Shown here one piece after another: positions 41,122 through 51,800 of a DNA stretch of 53,820 bases. Made by a program: the position numbers and the translations under genes. This DNA comes from an uncultured Lachnospiraceae bacterium (GTDB lineage Bacteria; Bacillota; Clostridia; Lachnospirales; Lachnospiraceae): the NCBI GenBank assembly GCA_910588965.1, contig CAJUSO010000021.1:1-53820 (forward strand), given 5' to 3'. Within the stretch, counting starts at the first letter, position 1. Every line of letters starts with the position of its first letter. Below the pieces are notes generated by a model that was not told the origin of the DNA, searched no databases, and worked only from the letters and a program-made list of their open reading frames with translations.

Positions 41122-42096
41122 TTAGTAGAAATGCTTCACGCCCTTTGTGGCATCCTCTGCATATATCATGGTGCAGCTCTTAACTTCCCCCTTCTCATCG
41201 TATAAAAACGCAATCGCAAGGTGGGGCTCTTTTGGCACCACAAAATTATTCTTCTCCAGTTCCTCGTCAGAAATGGTCACATACTTCCCTTTCTTGAGCT
41301 TATACTTCCCGCTTACTTTGGTCCCATCCTCCAGGGTATCTTTGATCTTATAGGTGCCCCAGAACAGTCCGTTCTTTACTTTAAATTTCTTGTCCGTATC
41401 CACCGTATCCCCAAGGGCGATATACTGATGGCCTTTGCCATTAGGCGCGTCATCCTTCCATTGGCCGTCATAGACTTCTTTATAGAGCTTCCCATCCTCC
41501 GTATGGCTGCTGGTGTAATACCAGATCCCTGTGCCTTCCCGTTTCCCTTGCACATAGTCGCCGAAATACCACTGGTCGCACTCACAGTCATCAAAGGTAT
41601 AGAAGCCTATCCCTTTCCCGCTGCCTTCACCTTCGGGGTAATAGATATAGCTGCCCTCTTTTTCTGCCATTTCCGCCAACGCCTTACCCTCTGCGCTGTC
41701 CTGGAGCTTATCCAGCGCCTCGGCATCGTCTGCTTCAATGGCTTGCATGGCAGCCACCATGGTGGCATTATAGCCTTTCATTTCCTCTGCCTTCTGGTTC
41801 AGTTCCTCCGCCTCCTGGGCCAGGGATTCATCCTCCGGGGTCTGCTCTAGGGCTTTGCCTATCGCTTCCTGCGCCTCATCGTACTTGCCTTCCTCCATAT
41901 AGGCATTGGCCTGCGCCTGGTATTCTCCTGCTGCCTGCCTGGCAGCCTCCTGTGCTTTCTGTTCCTCTTCTATCCGTTTGGCTTCGGCGGCCCGCTCTGC
42001 CTCCTTCCTCTTCTCCGTATTGTAAACCACGAGGCCAACAGCCACAATGGCTATGGCTATGATTCCGATTACCACAAATTTTGCTTGCTTCTTCAT
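41122..42096 (-). CDS. Membrane-anchored coiled-coil protein with MORN-like repeats
   Basis: A 324-aa protein of unknown function. An N-terminal membrane span (about 7-27) is followed by a Glu/Ala/Lys-rich coiled coil and a TPR-like pair of helices (NAYMEEGKYDEAQEAIGKAL). The second half has MORN-like beta repeats, including YDGQWKDDAPNGKG, and a C-terminal beta-rich domain. The topology suggests a domain outside the membrane. GGAGG lies 7 nt before the ATG. It is third in a run with glnS and the DUF2225 gene, 53 bp after the latter, ending at the shared terminator. Confidence 0.75.
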   Translation of the reverse strand: MKKQAKFVVIGIIAIAIVAVGLVVYNTEKRKEAERAAEAKRIEEEQKAQEAARQAAGEYQAQANAYMEEGKYDEAQEAIGKALEQTPEDESLAQEAEELNQKAEEMKGYNATMVAAMQAIEADDAEALDKLQDSAEGKALAEMAEKEGSYIYYPEGEGSGKGIGFYTFDDCECDQWYFGDYVQGKREGTGIWYYTSSHTEDGKLYKEVYDGQWKDDAPNGKGHQYIALGDTVDTDKKFKVKNGLFWGTYKIKDTLEDGTKVSGKYKLKKGKYVTISDEELEKNNFVVPKEPHLAIAFLYDEKGEVKSCTMIYAEDATKGVKHFY

Positions 42097-42149
42097 GTCC
42101 CGCCTCCAAATCTTATTATATTATACAAACCTAGCTTACCATCACAGCC

Positions 42150-43004
42150 TTATTTCTTCTGCTTTGCGAGGATTACCCGGATTTCATTCCTTAGGTCTAA
42201 CGCCATGTCCTTGGCACGGCGGCTTGCAGATGGCGACGTCGCCACGCTCGTAAGGAATTTAGCAGAAACATCATATTTCTTAAAATGGAATGCCATATAG
42301 GCCAGCAGATAATCCACCGTGCTCTGCTCCATGCCGCACATGGGGTACATCTCCTGGCTAATGGCCTTCATAAACCCTTCATAGGCCTGTTCATAAAAGG
42401 TCTCCCCTTCTTTCAGGCACTCTGCCTTTGCCGCCTTCTCCCCAGGCGTGCCTTCTGGCATGGTAGAGGCTTTTTCCCGCAGCAGCCATGCCAGGTTCAG
42501 GCAGATATAGGATTTCTCGCTGGCCTTGCCTTTTTTTACAATGGCATTTAACAAAGACAGTTTATAACGGTCAATTGCCATATCATAGGGTATCGTGGCG
42601 CTGTCATACTGCATGGTAGGCCGGAACTGGGAGGAAATCTGTTCCCGGATTAGCTTCTCCTGCACAGGCGCCAAATGCTCAAAATTGCGGTTTAAAGCCG
42701 TATAGCCGCAAACAGGGCACGACGTGACGCCATACTTCAAGGTATCTATGAATTGGAACCTGGGCCTCAAATCCGGGTCTGACTTCAGCATCCTCACCCT
42801 TCCGTTTTTTACCCTCTTGGTCTTAAACTCACTGTCACAGACACCACAGACCATTTTTTTGTCAAACAGGAATTCCTCCTCCGTATGGACAATTTCCTGT
42901 TTGGCTTTCTCTTCTTCTTTCTTATCTTTCTGCTCTTCTTCAAACACCTGCATGGATGAAACAGACTTTAACCCGAATTTTTCCAGCCCAGAAAACAAAT
43001 TCAT
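42150..43004 (-). CDS. DUF2225 family protein (zinc-ribbon and helical repeats)
   Basis: A 284-aa cytoplasmic protein of the DUF2225 family, of unknown role. After a charged, Lys/Glu-rich N-terminal stretch come two CxxC pairs, CGVC (about residue 53) and CPVC (about 96), likely a zinc site. The remainder is helical and TPR-like (SLLNAIVKKGKASEKSYICL onward), with a long C-terminal helix. GGAGGAGG precedes the ATG. It starts 27 bp after the glnS stop, so it is probably co-transcribed. Confidence 0.85.
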   Translation of the reverse strand: MNLFSGLEKFGLKSVSSMQVFEEEQKDKKEEEKAKQEIVHTEEEFLFDKKMVCGVCDSEFKTKRVKNGRVRMLKSDPDLRPRFQFIDTLKYGVTSCPVCGYTALNRNFEHLAPVQEKLIREQISSQFRPTMQYDSATIPYDMAIDRYKLSLLNAIVKKGKASEKSYICLNLAWLLREKASTMPEGTPGEKAAKAECLKEGETFYEQAYEGFMKAISQEMYPMCGMEQSTVDYLLAYMAFHFKKYDVSAKFLTSVATSPSASRRAKDMALDLRNEIRVILAKQKK

Positions 43005-43031
43005 AATATCCTCCTCCTTATACGCCGCTGC

Positions 43032-44696
43032 TTATGTTGGCAGCTTATAAGAACTCTTCAGAGACACTATCCGGTTAAAGACCAGCCTGCCAGGCCCGGA
43101 ATCCTTTGCATCCGCACAGAAGAACCCCTGCCTTACAAACTGATAGCTGTCATAGGCCTTGGCTTCTGCCAGGGCAGGCTCTGCCACGCATCCTTTCAGG
43201 ACCGTAAGGGAATTGGGGTTCAGGTTCAGGCTTCCGTCCTCTTTGTTATATACGCCCTTTTCCTCGTCTACTAAGTTCTCATATAGGCGCACCTCGCACT
43301 CCTCGGCAAATGGCGCAGGCACCCAATGGATGGTCCCTTTCACCTTGCGGCCGGTAAACCCGCTCCCTGCCTTCGTCTCAGGGTCATAGGTGACATGCAC
43401 TTCCACTACCTTCCCATTCCCATCCTTCACAAAACTCTCGCATTTTACAAAATAAGCATGCATCAGGCGTACTTCATTCCCTGGGAACAGGCGGAAGTAT
43501 TTCTTAGGCGGCTCCTCCATAAAATCTTCCCGCTCAATATACAGCTCCCTGCAGAATGGGATTTTGCGGGTCCCAAGCCCCTCATTCTCCAAGTTATTGG
43601 CAGCCTCCAGGTATTCTACTTCCCCTTCAGGGTAATTGTCTATCACAAGCTTGATGGGGTCTAGGACTGCCATCATCCGCGGGCGCTTCAGCTTCAGGTC
43701 TTCCCGGATGCAGTATTCCAGCATGGCATAATCCACGGAACTGTTGGCCTTGGACACACCGCAAAGCTCCACAAACCTCTGGATGGACTCTGGTGTAAAG
43801 CCTCTCCTGCGCAGTGCGGCAATAGACACCAGCCTAGGATCGTCCCAGCCATCCACAATCCCATCCTCCACCAGCTTCTTGATGTAGCGTTTTCCGGTCA
43901 CCACATTGGTCAGGTACAGTTTTGCAAACTCAATCTGCTTGGGCGGGCGCTCATACCCCACTTCCCGCACCACCCAATCATACAGCGGCCTGTGGTCTTC
44001 AAATTCCAGGGTACAGATGGAATGGGTAATGCCCTCGATGGCGTCCTCAATGGGGTGGGCAAAATCATACATCGGGTAGATGCACCAGGCGTCCCCTGTA
44101 TTATGGTGCTCCATATGGGCCACACGGTAGAGGATGGGATCCCTCATATTGATATTGGGGGAAGCCATGTCAATCCTGGCGCGCAGCACAAGAGCCCCAT
44201 CTTCATACTTCCCATTTTTCATATCCTCAAACAGCTGCAGGTTCTCCTCCACGCTGCGCTTGCAATTCGGGTCTTCCTTCCCCGGCTCTGTCAAAGTGCC
44301 CCGGTATTCCCGGATCTGCTCCGCATCCAAATCAGACACATACGCTTTCCCTTTGCGGATAAGCTTCACTGCCGCCTCATACATCTGCCCAAAATAATCG
44401 GAGGCAAAAAAGAGGCGGTCTTCCCAATCTGCCCCTAGCCACCGGATGTCTTCTTTGATGGATTCCACGAATTCCACCCTCTCCTTGGTGGGGTTGGTGT
44501 CATCAAAGCGCATATTGAATTTCCCATTGTACTTCTCTGCAAGGCCGTAATTCAACAGGATAGACTTGGCATGGCCAATATGGAGGTAGCCGTTCGGCTC
44601 TGGCGGGAAACGGGTCCGCACCGCCTTGCAATGCCCCTCCTTGATATCTTCCTCTATGATCTGTTCAATAAAATTCCTTGAAACTGCTTCTTCCAT
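43032..44696 (-). CDS. glnS: Glutaminyl-tRNA synthetase
   Basis: GlnRS charges tRNA-Gln directly. The protein is 554 aa. The class I HIGH motif is PEPNGYLHIGHAKS; DTNPTKE follows; specificity-region sequence includes YPMYDFAHPIEDAIEGITHS. Where the KMSKS loop is expected the sequence reads LTNVVTGKRYIKKL, not the usual MSKRK. The C terminus has the two anticodon-binding beta barrels (FRLFPGNEVRL onward). AGGAGG lies about 11 nt before the ATG. It appears to head glnS-DUF2225-MORN; I could not define its promoter, and no T-box motif is visible in the 190-bp gap upstream. Confidence 0.97.
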   Translation of the reverse strand: MEEAVSRNFIEQIIEEDIKEGHCKAVRTRFPPEPNGYLHIGHAKSILLNYGLAEKYNGKFNMRFDDTNPTKERVEFVESIKEDIRWLGADWEDRLFFASDYFGQMYEAAVKLIRKGKAYVSDLDAEQIREYRGTLTEPGKEDPNCKRSVEENLQLFEDMKNGKYEDGALVLRARIDMASPNINMRDPILYRVAHMEHHNTGDAWCIYPMYDFAHPIEDAIEGITHSICTLEFEDHRPLYDWVVREVGYERPPKQIEFAKLYLTNVVTGKRYIKKLVEDGIVDGWDDPRLVSIAALRRRGFTPESIQRFVELCGVSKANSSVDYAMLEYCIREDLKLKRPRMMAVLDPIKLVIDNYPEGEVEYLEAANNLENEGLGTRKIPFCRELYIEREDFMEEPPKKYFRLFPGNEVRLMHAYFVKCESFVKDGNGKVVEVHVTYDPETKAGSGFTGRKVKGTIHWVPAPFAEECEVRLYENLVDEEKGVYNKEDGSLNLNPNSLTVLKGCVAEPALAEAKAYDSYQFVRQGFFCADAKDSGPGRLVFNRIVSLKSSYKLPT

Positions 44697-44801
44697 TTCT
44701 TTCTGTTCCTCCTGAAAATTTAATGATGTCCTTGTATCTTGAAAAGCTGGCTTAAAGCGCCGGTTGCAGCAGTAACGTAATCACTTCCAATAACAATAGC
44801 A

Positions 44802-44836
44802 GCATATCAGAAAACAAAGCGCAAATTCTGATATGC
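44802..44836. repeat. Inverted repeat between the rhomboid-like gene and glnS
   Basis: GCATATCAGAA (44802-44812) and TTCTGATATGC (44826-44836), a perfect 11-bp stem with a 13-base loop. Neither side has a clear T run. It may end the rhomboid-like gene's transcript or act as an operator for glnS. Confidence 0.7.
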
Positions 44837-44885
44837 TACATTACAATCCTAGGCCCCCATGCCGGCGCTGGCGCGCCTCCAGGCA

Positions 44886-45728
44886 TCAGCCCCGCTTTTT
44901 ATGTTGGTGGGTAAATAAATGGTCTTGGCAATATTCATAATTGCCCTCGCATTTTGAACAGAACCGGAACTCCAATTCTGCCCCGTCCTCTTCCGTCCTC
45001 CCGCAGATGGCGCACTTATGCTTTGCCACCTGGCTAGGCCGGCGTACCTGCTGCCGGTAAACCTGCCTCCTGCGTACCTCCTTGGGCGATACCCGGTTAT
45101 AATCCCTGGTGCTGAAAAAGAAAATGAGGAAATTCAGTAAGGAGGAAAAAATTGCCACCCTGCCTGGCAGGTTAGACTGCAGGAACATATATCCCATCCA
45201 AACGGCATCCAAAATCCCCATCCACTTCGCCTTGACGGGGATCAGGAAGTACAGGCGGAACTCCACATTGGGGTAAATGACCGCAAACACCATGAAAAGG
45301 GACATGGTGATATATTCCGTGCGGAAAAAATACCCTATCACCGTGATGGAAACCCCTCCTGTGGCCGCATAATATCCCCCATACAGGAGGAAGGCGCCCA
45401 AAATAGAACATAAAATACCGCTGAAAAGATACACATTATAGCGGAATGCCCCCATAGCACGTTCAATGGATATCCCGATAAAATAGTAACATGCGAAAAA
45501 GAATATCAAAAAAACCATGTTGACGCTGGGCGGGAGCAGAAGCCAGGATACAATCCTCCAGACCTGCCCCTTTAGGATATAGGCAGGCTCTAAGGTAAGC
45601 AGCAGCTGCACTTCCGGCATGGTAAGCTGGATGATAAACCCTGTCAGCCACGCCCCCAGCAGCCAGAAGGTCAGGTTTGAAATTGCATATTTGCCAAATT
45701 TACGTTCCATTTTATTCAGAAAACCCAT
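44886..45728 (-). CDS. Rhomboid-like membrane protein with C-terminal zinc-binding tail
   Basis: A 280-aa membrane protein with about six spans arranged as in the rhomboid fold (first span ISNLTFWLLGAWLTGFIIQL). The protease GxSG serine motif is not found (the region reads ATGGVSI), so it is probably a non-proteolytic relative. After the last span a basic stretch leads to a tail with CAICG, FCSKC and YCQDHLFTHQH, a likely zinc-binding treble-clef-like unit in the cytoplasm. I take the ATG at 45728 because GAGGTG precedes it; an ATG 12 nt upstream lacks a site. A perfect consensus promoter lies 31 bp upstream. Confidence 0.78.
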   Translation of the reverse strand: MGFLNKMERKFGKYAISNLTFWLLGAWLTGFIIQLTMPEVQLLLTLEPAYILKGQVWRIVSWLLLPPSVNMVFLIFFFACYYFIGISIERAMGAFRYNVYLFSGILCSILGAFLLYGGYYAATGGVSITVIGYFFRTEYITMSLFMVFAVIYPNVEFRLYFLIPVKAKWMGILDAVWMGYMFLQSNLPGRVAIFSSLLNFLIFFFSTRDYNRVSPKEVRRRQVYRQQVRRPSQVAKHKCAICGRTEEDGAELEFRFCSKCEGNYEYCQDHLFTHQHKKRG

Positions 45729-45758
45729 AATGCACCTCATTTTCTTTTGATAGGTAAC

Positions 45759-45787
45759 ATTATAGGTTTTCCATGCAGGTTTGTCAA
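45759..45787 (-). promoter_or_regulatory. Consensus sigma-A promoter of the rhomboid-like gene
   Basis: On the minus strand TTGACA (45782-45787), exactly 17 bp, TATAAT (45759-45764). Both hexamers are perfect, suggesting strong constitutive transcription. Confidence 0.92.
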
Positions 45788-45805
45788 CGAAAGGCGGGCA
45801 GATTC

Positions 45806-45831
45806 ATAAAAATTTTAGAAATTTCTTCTAA
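45806..45831 (-). terminator. Weak A/T-rich terminator after the giant surface-protein gene
   Basis: On the minus strand TTAGAA pairs with TTCTAA around a 5-base loop, followed by AATTTTTATG. The stem is short; read-through into the next promoter region is possible. Confidence 0.45.
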
Positions 45832-45839
45832 GCCGGTCC

Positions 45840-48800
45840 CTATTTCTTGCACCTTGCCGTTATAGTCTTGCTGGAAGCCCCGTAGGCTTTCTGCTTGCCA
45901 ATCAGGGTATAGGCCTTCACACGGATATAAAACTTCTTGCCCTTCGGCAATTTTTTCACGACCGTACTTGTAATGCTGTTCTTCCCTACCGCCTTCCTGG
46001 TGACTTTTTTCTTAAATTTCTTATCCAAAGAGCACTCAATGACATAGCCGGAAGCCTCTTTCTGGCGGCTCCAGGACACCTTCAGCCAGCCGGCTTTCGG
46101 GCTGGCGGCTTTCTTGACAGAAGCCTTCTTGGGCACGACGCGGACGGTAGCTTTCTTGCTGGCGTCATGGGTCTTTATGGTAATCACTGCTTTCCCGCAT
46201 TTCTTCAGCGTTACCTTCCCAGACTTGCTTACGGCAGCCACCTTGGGATTGCTGCTCTTATAGCTGATAGCCGTTTTGGCTGTAGCCTTCAATGCAAAGG
46301 GCTTGCTTCCCAGCGCTTTTGTATAAGAGGTATTTGGGACCTTAAGCTGGGACTTGGGCTTAGACCCTGCCGATTGGGAAGGCCTTACTGTTAATGTAAT
46401 GGTTTTTACGGCAGATTTTTTGAAATTTTCGGTTTCTGCCGCCTGGATGCTGATGGATGCCGTCCCAACCCCATGTATAACCGCGATGCCAGAGGCATCT
46501 ATGGACGCTACCTTTTCATTGCTGCTGCGATAGCTTAACGGCCCGTCCCCGCTGCTGCTTGCGCCTATGGCGACAATGGGCTCCTTCACATTCCATACGA
46601 GGTCAGAAGCTATGACATGCTGCCCCGCTTTCGCTATCACAAACGCTTTGCGGATTGTCCCCGCATAATTGCCTTTTCCCGTGATAACCACCTGGGCGGT
46701 TCCTGCCTTCTGGTTATTGACGTAAGCAACCGTATAATCCGACGCGCCTAAGGCGGCAGCGTCTGACGCCCTTTTTACGGCAACGCCTGGGCGGTACTGG
46801 ACACCGGAATATACATATTCCTCCTTGTCAAGCCCTACCTCATAGAGGGGCGCCCCCTCTCCATCCTGCCTGCTTAAATCTGCCGATATGGCACGCAGGC
46901 GCATGGAGGCTTCCAACCCCAGTTCTGTATCCTTAACAGTTACAAGTATCTTTTCATCTGCCGCCGTCTTGCGCTTTGGCACGGCTCTTAAGGTATTGCC
47001 TTCCAATTGGTAGGCAAAGGCGTCTGTCTCGGGGTACTCCCATACCAGATTACGGCCTTCTACGGTTTCGCCATTTATCTGGAAGTTTGCCTTAATGTGC
47101 CCTGGCTCCCCATAATATAACACGCTATCCCCTTCCAACGCAAAGGAGACCGCCTGGACAGCCCCTCCTGCCGTTTGGAGATCCTTAATCACAGGGCTTC
47201 CTGCAAGCTGGCTGCTGCATATCAGTGAAACCCCCTTCGCCCCTGCGAAGGCAGAAGCATCAATCTTCTCTATGGTATCTGGCAGGATAACTGCCAGGTT
47301 TTCGCATCCCTGGAACAGGCCTGCTGGCAGTTCCGTCACGGAATCCGGGATTTCGGCCCGCCTAAGGGAGGTGCAGCCGGAAAATGCCCCCTGCCCGATT
47401 CCGGTAACCCCCTCTGGCACTATAATTTCCTCCAGTGCGGTACAGCCCAAGAATGCATTTTCACCGATTTCCTCCACGCTTCCCGGCAGGGTGATTCCCT
47501 TAAGGGCCGTACAGCCGGAAAATGCATCCGCCCCGATTTCCCCCACGCTCCCTGGCAGGGTAATGTCCTTAAGGGCCGTACAGCCGGAAAATGCCCCCTG
47601 CCCAATCTCTTCCACGCTTCCTGGCAGGGTAATGTCCTTAAGGGCCGTACAGCCGGAAAATGTCCCCGCTTCGATTCCGGAAATCCTTGCTGGCAAGGTA
47701 ACCTTCTCCAGGTGCGCACAGCCGGAAAATGCATCCGCCCCGATTTCTTCTACCGTGTCTGGCAGGATAATTTCCGTCAGGGACGTATCGCCAGAAAATG
47801 CGCCTTCTGCCACTGCTGCCACCTGGCAGCTTGCAATCTCAAGATCCAGGCCTTCTTCCATGGATATCTGACCCTGCCCTAAAACTGCCGGGATTTCTAA
47901 CCTGCCCGCAGCTTCCGCCGCTTGCGCAGCCGCCCTTGCCGCAAGTTTTGCCTGTTTCCTGGCCAGCTTCTTTACCTGGACCTTCATCCTGTTCTGTTCA
48001 TCAAAAGACAGCACCTGGTACTGGACTTGCTTCCCATCTGCAATGCCCGTAAAATACCCGCTTCCCCATTTGGCATATAAATCATAGTATTCTTCCAGAA
48101 GCTTCGTAACGCTGGTAAACCGGGTTCCTCTCCCATTCCAGGCCTCATCTTTCCCAAGATACCATCCATAGAAGAACTGGCTGCTCCCTCCCTGGTAGCT
48201 TGGGAGTATGGGCAGCGTGTTTTCCTGTACATTATCCTGGATAGACTGGTTCCGCTTCCCTACCATGGTGCCGTAAATCTCTTTGCCCTTATTGTGCAGG
48301 GCCAACAGGGACTCCCCGTCCCCTACTTCAAGGTATTTCGGCCTGGCAATGACTGTGGTATTTTCTGTTACATGCTCTATGGTATAAAGGCCGTCCTCTC
48401 CCAGGGGCACAATGTTGCCGTTGGCCTTTACCGTCAGATCCGGGTCTGGCGCACCTGCCCCGTCCAGGTATTGGAAAGAGAAATCCTCTCCATAGCTTAC
48501 CCTGTCCTTTTTATCATTCCTGATATGCAAGGTGTAGCCTTCTAGCGGCTGAAAATCCATCTTACATTCTGTATGCGGGAAGGTATAATACATGCTTATC
48601 GTCCCGTTGGATTCCAGGGTGTAGCTGGCCTCATCCCCATTTACCGTGACTTTTGCTTCCGCTGTAAAGTAATGCTCAAGATCCGGGGATAAAATCACTT
48701 TCAGCCGGTGTGCGGCCGCAAAGCTGGCATGACCGTCCTCCCCGCCGTACCATTGGTAGGAATCAATGCCATACCCTTCATATGTAACCTGCGGCAGCAC

Positions 48801-51800
48801 CTGGGGCAGTTCCTGGCCAGCCACCGGCTCATCCACGTTAAGCCTTACGCTTGGGATCCCTTCCTTCTGGATTTCCTCTCCCCGAAGCGTACAGGCCATG
48901 CTCCCTATCCCTGCCTGGTTCTTGGCATAGAGGACGTAATAAGCCGTTTCCCCTTTCCCAAAACTCCTGTCCAGATCCATTTCACGCCCAGCAGACAGGT
49001 CTAAGGCATCCAGCTGCTCACCATCCCCGCTATACAGATAGACTGTGCTTTGGATCCTTGCCTTTACATGGAAGGTGTATTTACTGTCGGCTGCTGCCTG
49101 CATCTTATAAACCTGGAACGGATAGCCTTTCCCGATTACGGTATACTTGGCCTGGCCTTCCTTGATTTCCTCCGCGCCAGAAGCTGGCAGGGGAAGCTTT
49201 GTATACTCCATGGCTTCCTGCTGGAAGCCCCTGCTTTCCAGATATAATACATAGGATTCCCCTTTCTTGCGGATGCTCCCTTTTACCTGCTCCCCGCTGC
49301 CATCAGAAAGGGAGATTACAGATCCATGGCCATCCGCCCGCAAGGCCTCCTTCTTGCCATCCCGGTAATTTACCGTAATTTCCATCCCGTACAGATCGGC
49401 GCTTCCCATGTCCTCAAAGCTGTAATAGCTGTCCTTCACTGGCTTTTCCTTTAATGTGAAGCCAGTGATTGGGTTGGGCAGGAAGGCAATGTCCTTTTGG
49501 TCAGAAGCATCCATATAGCTTACCTGCAGCTGATATATGGCGCCTTCTCCTCCTGGCTGCCCCACTGCCTTCCAGGAAACTTGCATATCATACCCATCCA
49601 CCGACGGCTGGCTGAAGCTGTCCTCCCATACCACTGTCTTATCCGGCCTCCCATCTGCCTTGGTATAATGTATGGTAACAGACAAGCCTTGGAAGCCCTT
49701 GGAGGCCTGGTACTGGTAACAGCCTTCAAAGGGATTGTTGTCAATGGTAATGGATTCCACTGGGGAAGGCGCGTCCAGGCGGACTGGCAGCTCTTTCACC
49801 ACCTCTTCCCCCCACTTGAACTGGATCGCATTATCCTCACGGATTTCCGGCTTCTCCATATCTTCCCAATCCGTCTCAGAACGCTTATATTTCCACTCAG
49901 CCGACAGCATTTTGCCCCCGACAGGGACCGGGGTCGCCGACGGGTATTTCACCTCGCTCCAACCGTGCTGGTTGCCGTAAGTTACCTGATAGGAAATCCC
50001 CAGGCGGCTCAAATATCCCATAAAAGCATTCTGGAAATCAAAGGCATACCAGGTATCTTTGACGCCTTCCGTACCGACGGTAAGCGCCTCTACCTCCCCC
50101 AAATCCGCCTGGCTGGCAATGGAAGAGCTCAGATAGCACTGGAACCTGCTGTTCTTTCCATACTCACTGGAGCCGCCGCCGATTGCGATATAATACGTCA
50201 CCCCTTCTTCCAGCCCCCAGAAAGTAAACGGGCTGTACCACCCGCTTCCCTGGACGCTGTAAATAGAACGGTTCCCCTCATACAATTCAATATGGAAGGG
50301 GTAATAGCCGTATTCTTCTGCGCCTATGCAATAGAAATAATAATTCCCAGCCTTTTCTGGCGTAAAGGACAAGACATGGTAGGGATGTTCCTTATCCAGG
50401 GCCATCAGCCCTGTCTGGCCTCCATCCGAAATCTGCTTCCCGCCTACTTCCGTAGGCTTAAAGCCAACCGGAAGCTCTGCAGATGCATTCATATAAGCAA
50501 CCCGCAGGACCTTCTGGCTGTACCCATCCTCCACGTCCATAGAATAGGTAATCCGCCCATCCAGGATCTTTCCATATGCATCCTCCACAATGACATAGGA
50601 ATTGTGCTTTTTGGCTTCTACTTCATGTTTCGTGCCATCTGTATAGTTGATACGGAATTTTGCCCCATACAGGTCAATATCATTATTTCCATAGAACTGC
50701 TTTTCGGGCGCCTTTATAAACTCTATGGACGCAACCGGATCCTGGCGAACCGAAATTGGGCCGGTCCTATACTCCTTGCCAAATAAGGTAAACTTAATCC
50801 CGTTTTCCCCAAAGGTTGGGCTCCCGGATGAATTTTTCTTTACCCAGTCCTTTTTCGCCCGGTAATTCCGCCCCTGGTACTGGAATTCCATATAGGGATC
50901 TGGGCTCCCTAAGGTTTCCGCATGGATGCTCCCATCGTCAAACGTAATCTGGTAAGAAAGCCCCTTCAAATCCATGCCCCTGCCTTCATAGCGGAAATAA
51001 ACGTCCTTCGTTGGCATGCTTACGATATCGAAGGAAACAACGGGGCTGTCCGTCACCACGATATCAAACCCTTCCTCCAAATCCTGGCAGGTTACCTGTA
51101 CCTGGTATGTCCCAGGCTTTGCCCAGTCAATCCCTTCCTCTCCGATTTCAACCTCCCACCAGATTTCATTCCAGGAACTGTAGCCGTCTTTTTCTTCATA
51201 CATGCCATAACGGTATTTCTTTACCGTACCCTTGGAATCTGTCAGCTCAAGCTCTAAGCCATCTTCTTCCATCACGCTCCCATACTCTATCGTGTCCGGC
51301 TCTCCTGTGTAATAAACCGTCCTTTTGGGCGCTTTTAGGATTTTAAGCCCTGTATAAACCGGCTCTTCCGGCTCTGGCTCCTTGTCCAGCCGGATTTTGT
51401 ACTCAGCCTTATGGTCCATAAAGCTGGCCGTGACGGTATGTTCCCCCTCCTGGTAATACCAGGTGGATGAATCCGCCGTAATGCGGAAATACCTATCCCA
51501 TCCTTCCACAGCGCCTTCTTTGCTGCCATAAGTATAGGTATCATATGTCCCGTCCGGCTTGTAAGCGCGGAACACCATCCCCTCTGCCTTCAGGGACTGG
51601 GGGTAATTGGTATACACATATTCCGTTTTCTCGGGATTTTCTGCAATCTCAATCCGCTCATAAGGGTTTTCCCGCAGTTCGACGGCAAAGGACGCCTGGT
51701 AATCCAGATAAGTTACCGTCACTTGCTTCTTCCCAGCCGTGCCCCCGGCATCCTGGTATCCTTTGATATTTTTATAGAAAAAGTCTTTGCCTTCCAGCCG

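Noticed and set aside
44697..44885. T-box leader for glnS
   Set aside because: No T-box sequence (AGGGTGG-ACCGCG type) or anti-terminator could be recognised in the gap.
47340..47790. Long plus-strand frame (47272-47871) opposite the LRR array
   Set aside because: A mirror of the 69-bp repeats; no ribosome site or promoter, and the minus-strand LRR protein explains the pattern.
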